A DNA stretch of 64,000 nucleotides from Glandiceps talaboti (lineage: Eukaryota > Hemichordata > Enteropneusta > Spengelidae). The DNA lies in the NCBI RefSeq assembly GCF_964340395.1, contig NC_135557.1:5913716-5977715 (forward strand), written 5' to 3'. Positions 63,420 through 64,000 of the stretch are shown one piece after another; position 1 is the stretch's first letter; every line of letters begins with the position of its first letter. The notes under the pieces are model-generated. The model worked only from the letters and a program-made list of their open reading frames with translations, did no database searches and was not told where the DNA came from. A program made the position numbers and the translations under genes.

Positions 63420-64000
63420 GAACACGTGTTTCATTTACTGTGTACACACCAGACTGACACCTTGTGTGACAACTGTTTCATTTACTCTGTACACACCAGA
63501 CTGACAACTTGTGTGACAACTGTTTCATTTACTGTGTACACACCAGACTGACACCTTGTGTGACAACTTTTTCATTTACTCTGTACAAATCCCAGACTGA
63601 TACCTTGTGTGACAACTGTTTCATTTACTGTGTACACACCAGATTTGTACCTTGTGTTACAACTTTTTCATTTGCTCTGTACAAATCCCAGACTGACACC
63701 TTGTGTGACAACTGTTCCATTTACTGTGTACACACCAGACTGACACCTTGTGTGACAAGTGTTTCACTTACTCTGTACAAACCCCAAACTAACACCTTGT
63801 GTGACAACTGTGTCATTTGCTCTGTACACACCAGACAGTCCTGACACTGTGTGTGACAACTGTTTCATTTACTGTGTGCACACCAGACTGACACCTTGTG
63901 TGACAACTGTTTCATTTACTCTGTACACACCAGACTGACACCTTGTGTGACAACTGTTTCATTTACTGTGTACACACCAGACTGCCACCTTGTGTGACAA
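63420..64000. repeat. 47-bp minisatellite running off the window
   Basis: About 12 units built on 'cagactgacaccttgtgtga' and 'caactgtttcatttactgtg' followed by 'tacacac'. Some units have 'ctctgtacaaatccc' instead and are 48 bp or so. Two unit types (tgtgtacacac and ctctgtacaaatccc) alternate over part of the array, which suggests a dimeric unit. The 111-codon plus frame 63509-63844 is a translation of the repeat, kept open by compensating 47/48-bp units. Confidence 0.93.

Noticed and set aside
63509-63844. 111-codon Cys/Thr-rich frame
   Set aside because: It is a translation of the 47-bp minisatellite, held open by alternating unit lengths.

Overview
This window looks like non-coding-rich nuclear DNA from an animal, most likely a marine invertebrate; I cannot fix the phylum. 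It has no operons or dense ORFs. It carries AT-rich intergenic or intronic DNA, metazoan-type non-LTR retrotransposon tails, many micro- and minisatellites, and one recognisable host coding exon: the last exon of an NHL-repeat (TRIM-NHL-like) beta-propeller protein on the minus strand near 19.2-20.0 kb.

Layout. 0-7.5 kb: AT-rich DNA with a dispersed repeat family in two copies (1.37-1.75 plus 3.40-3.67 kb, and 5.37-5.98 kb) and tetranucleotide microsatellites. 7.57-8.7 kb: a 5'-truncated LINE on the minus strand with an (AATG)n tail. 8.7-19 kb: mostly unassigned DNA with a 101/99-bp minisatellite (10.6-11.3 kb), a roughly 450-bp element with imperfect terminal inverted repeats (13.39-13.85 kb), an 87-bp minisatellite (16.7-17.0 kb), and G/C homopolymer runs (17.25-17.66 kb). 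19.2-20.0 kb: the NHL exon. 20.09-22.35 kb: a cluster of 13 RFX/X-box-like palindromes inside an old diverged tandem duplication with a 664-bp offset. 21.6-21.85 kb: a second LINE tail. 22.68-27.87 kb: a possible tRNA-like SINE head followed by a chain of different tandem arrays (68, 68, 34, about 130, 51 and 53 bp). 27.87-28.19 kb: a third, decayed LINE 3' end. 28.19-62.66 kb: a continuous satellite of about 34.5 kb with a 60-bp monomer, about 570 copies, organised in higher-order blocks. 63.4 kb to the window end: a 47-bp minisatellite running off the edge.

Main message. More than half the window is tandem repeat. The three LINE 3' ends each abut a tandem repeat, and the giant 60-bp satellite starts directly after the stop codon of one of them, so it may have grown from a retrotransposon tail. 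Each satellite monomer carries two adjacent short palindromes and stops in every forward frame, so it is not coding. The 68-bp array at 22.8-25.3 kb reiterates a near-perfect 5' splice-site sequence. The X-box cluster is the best candidate for a functional non-coding element. No complete protein-coding gene lies in the window.
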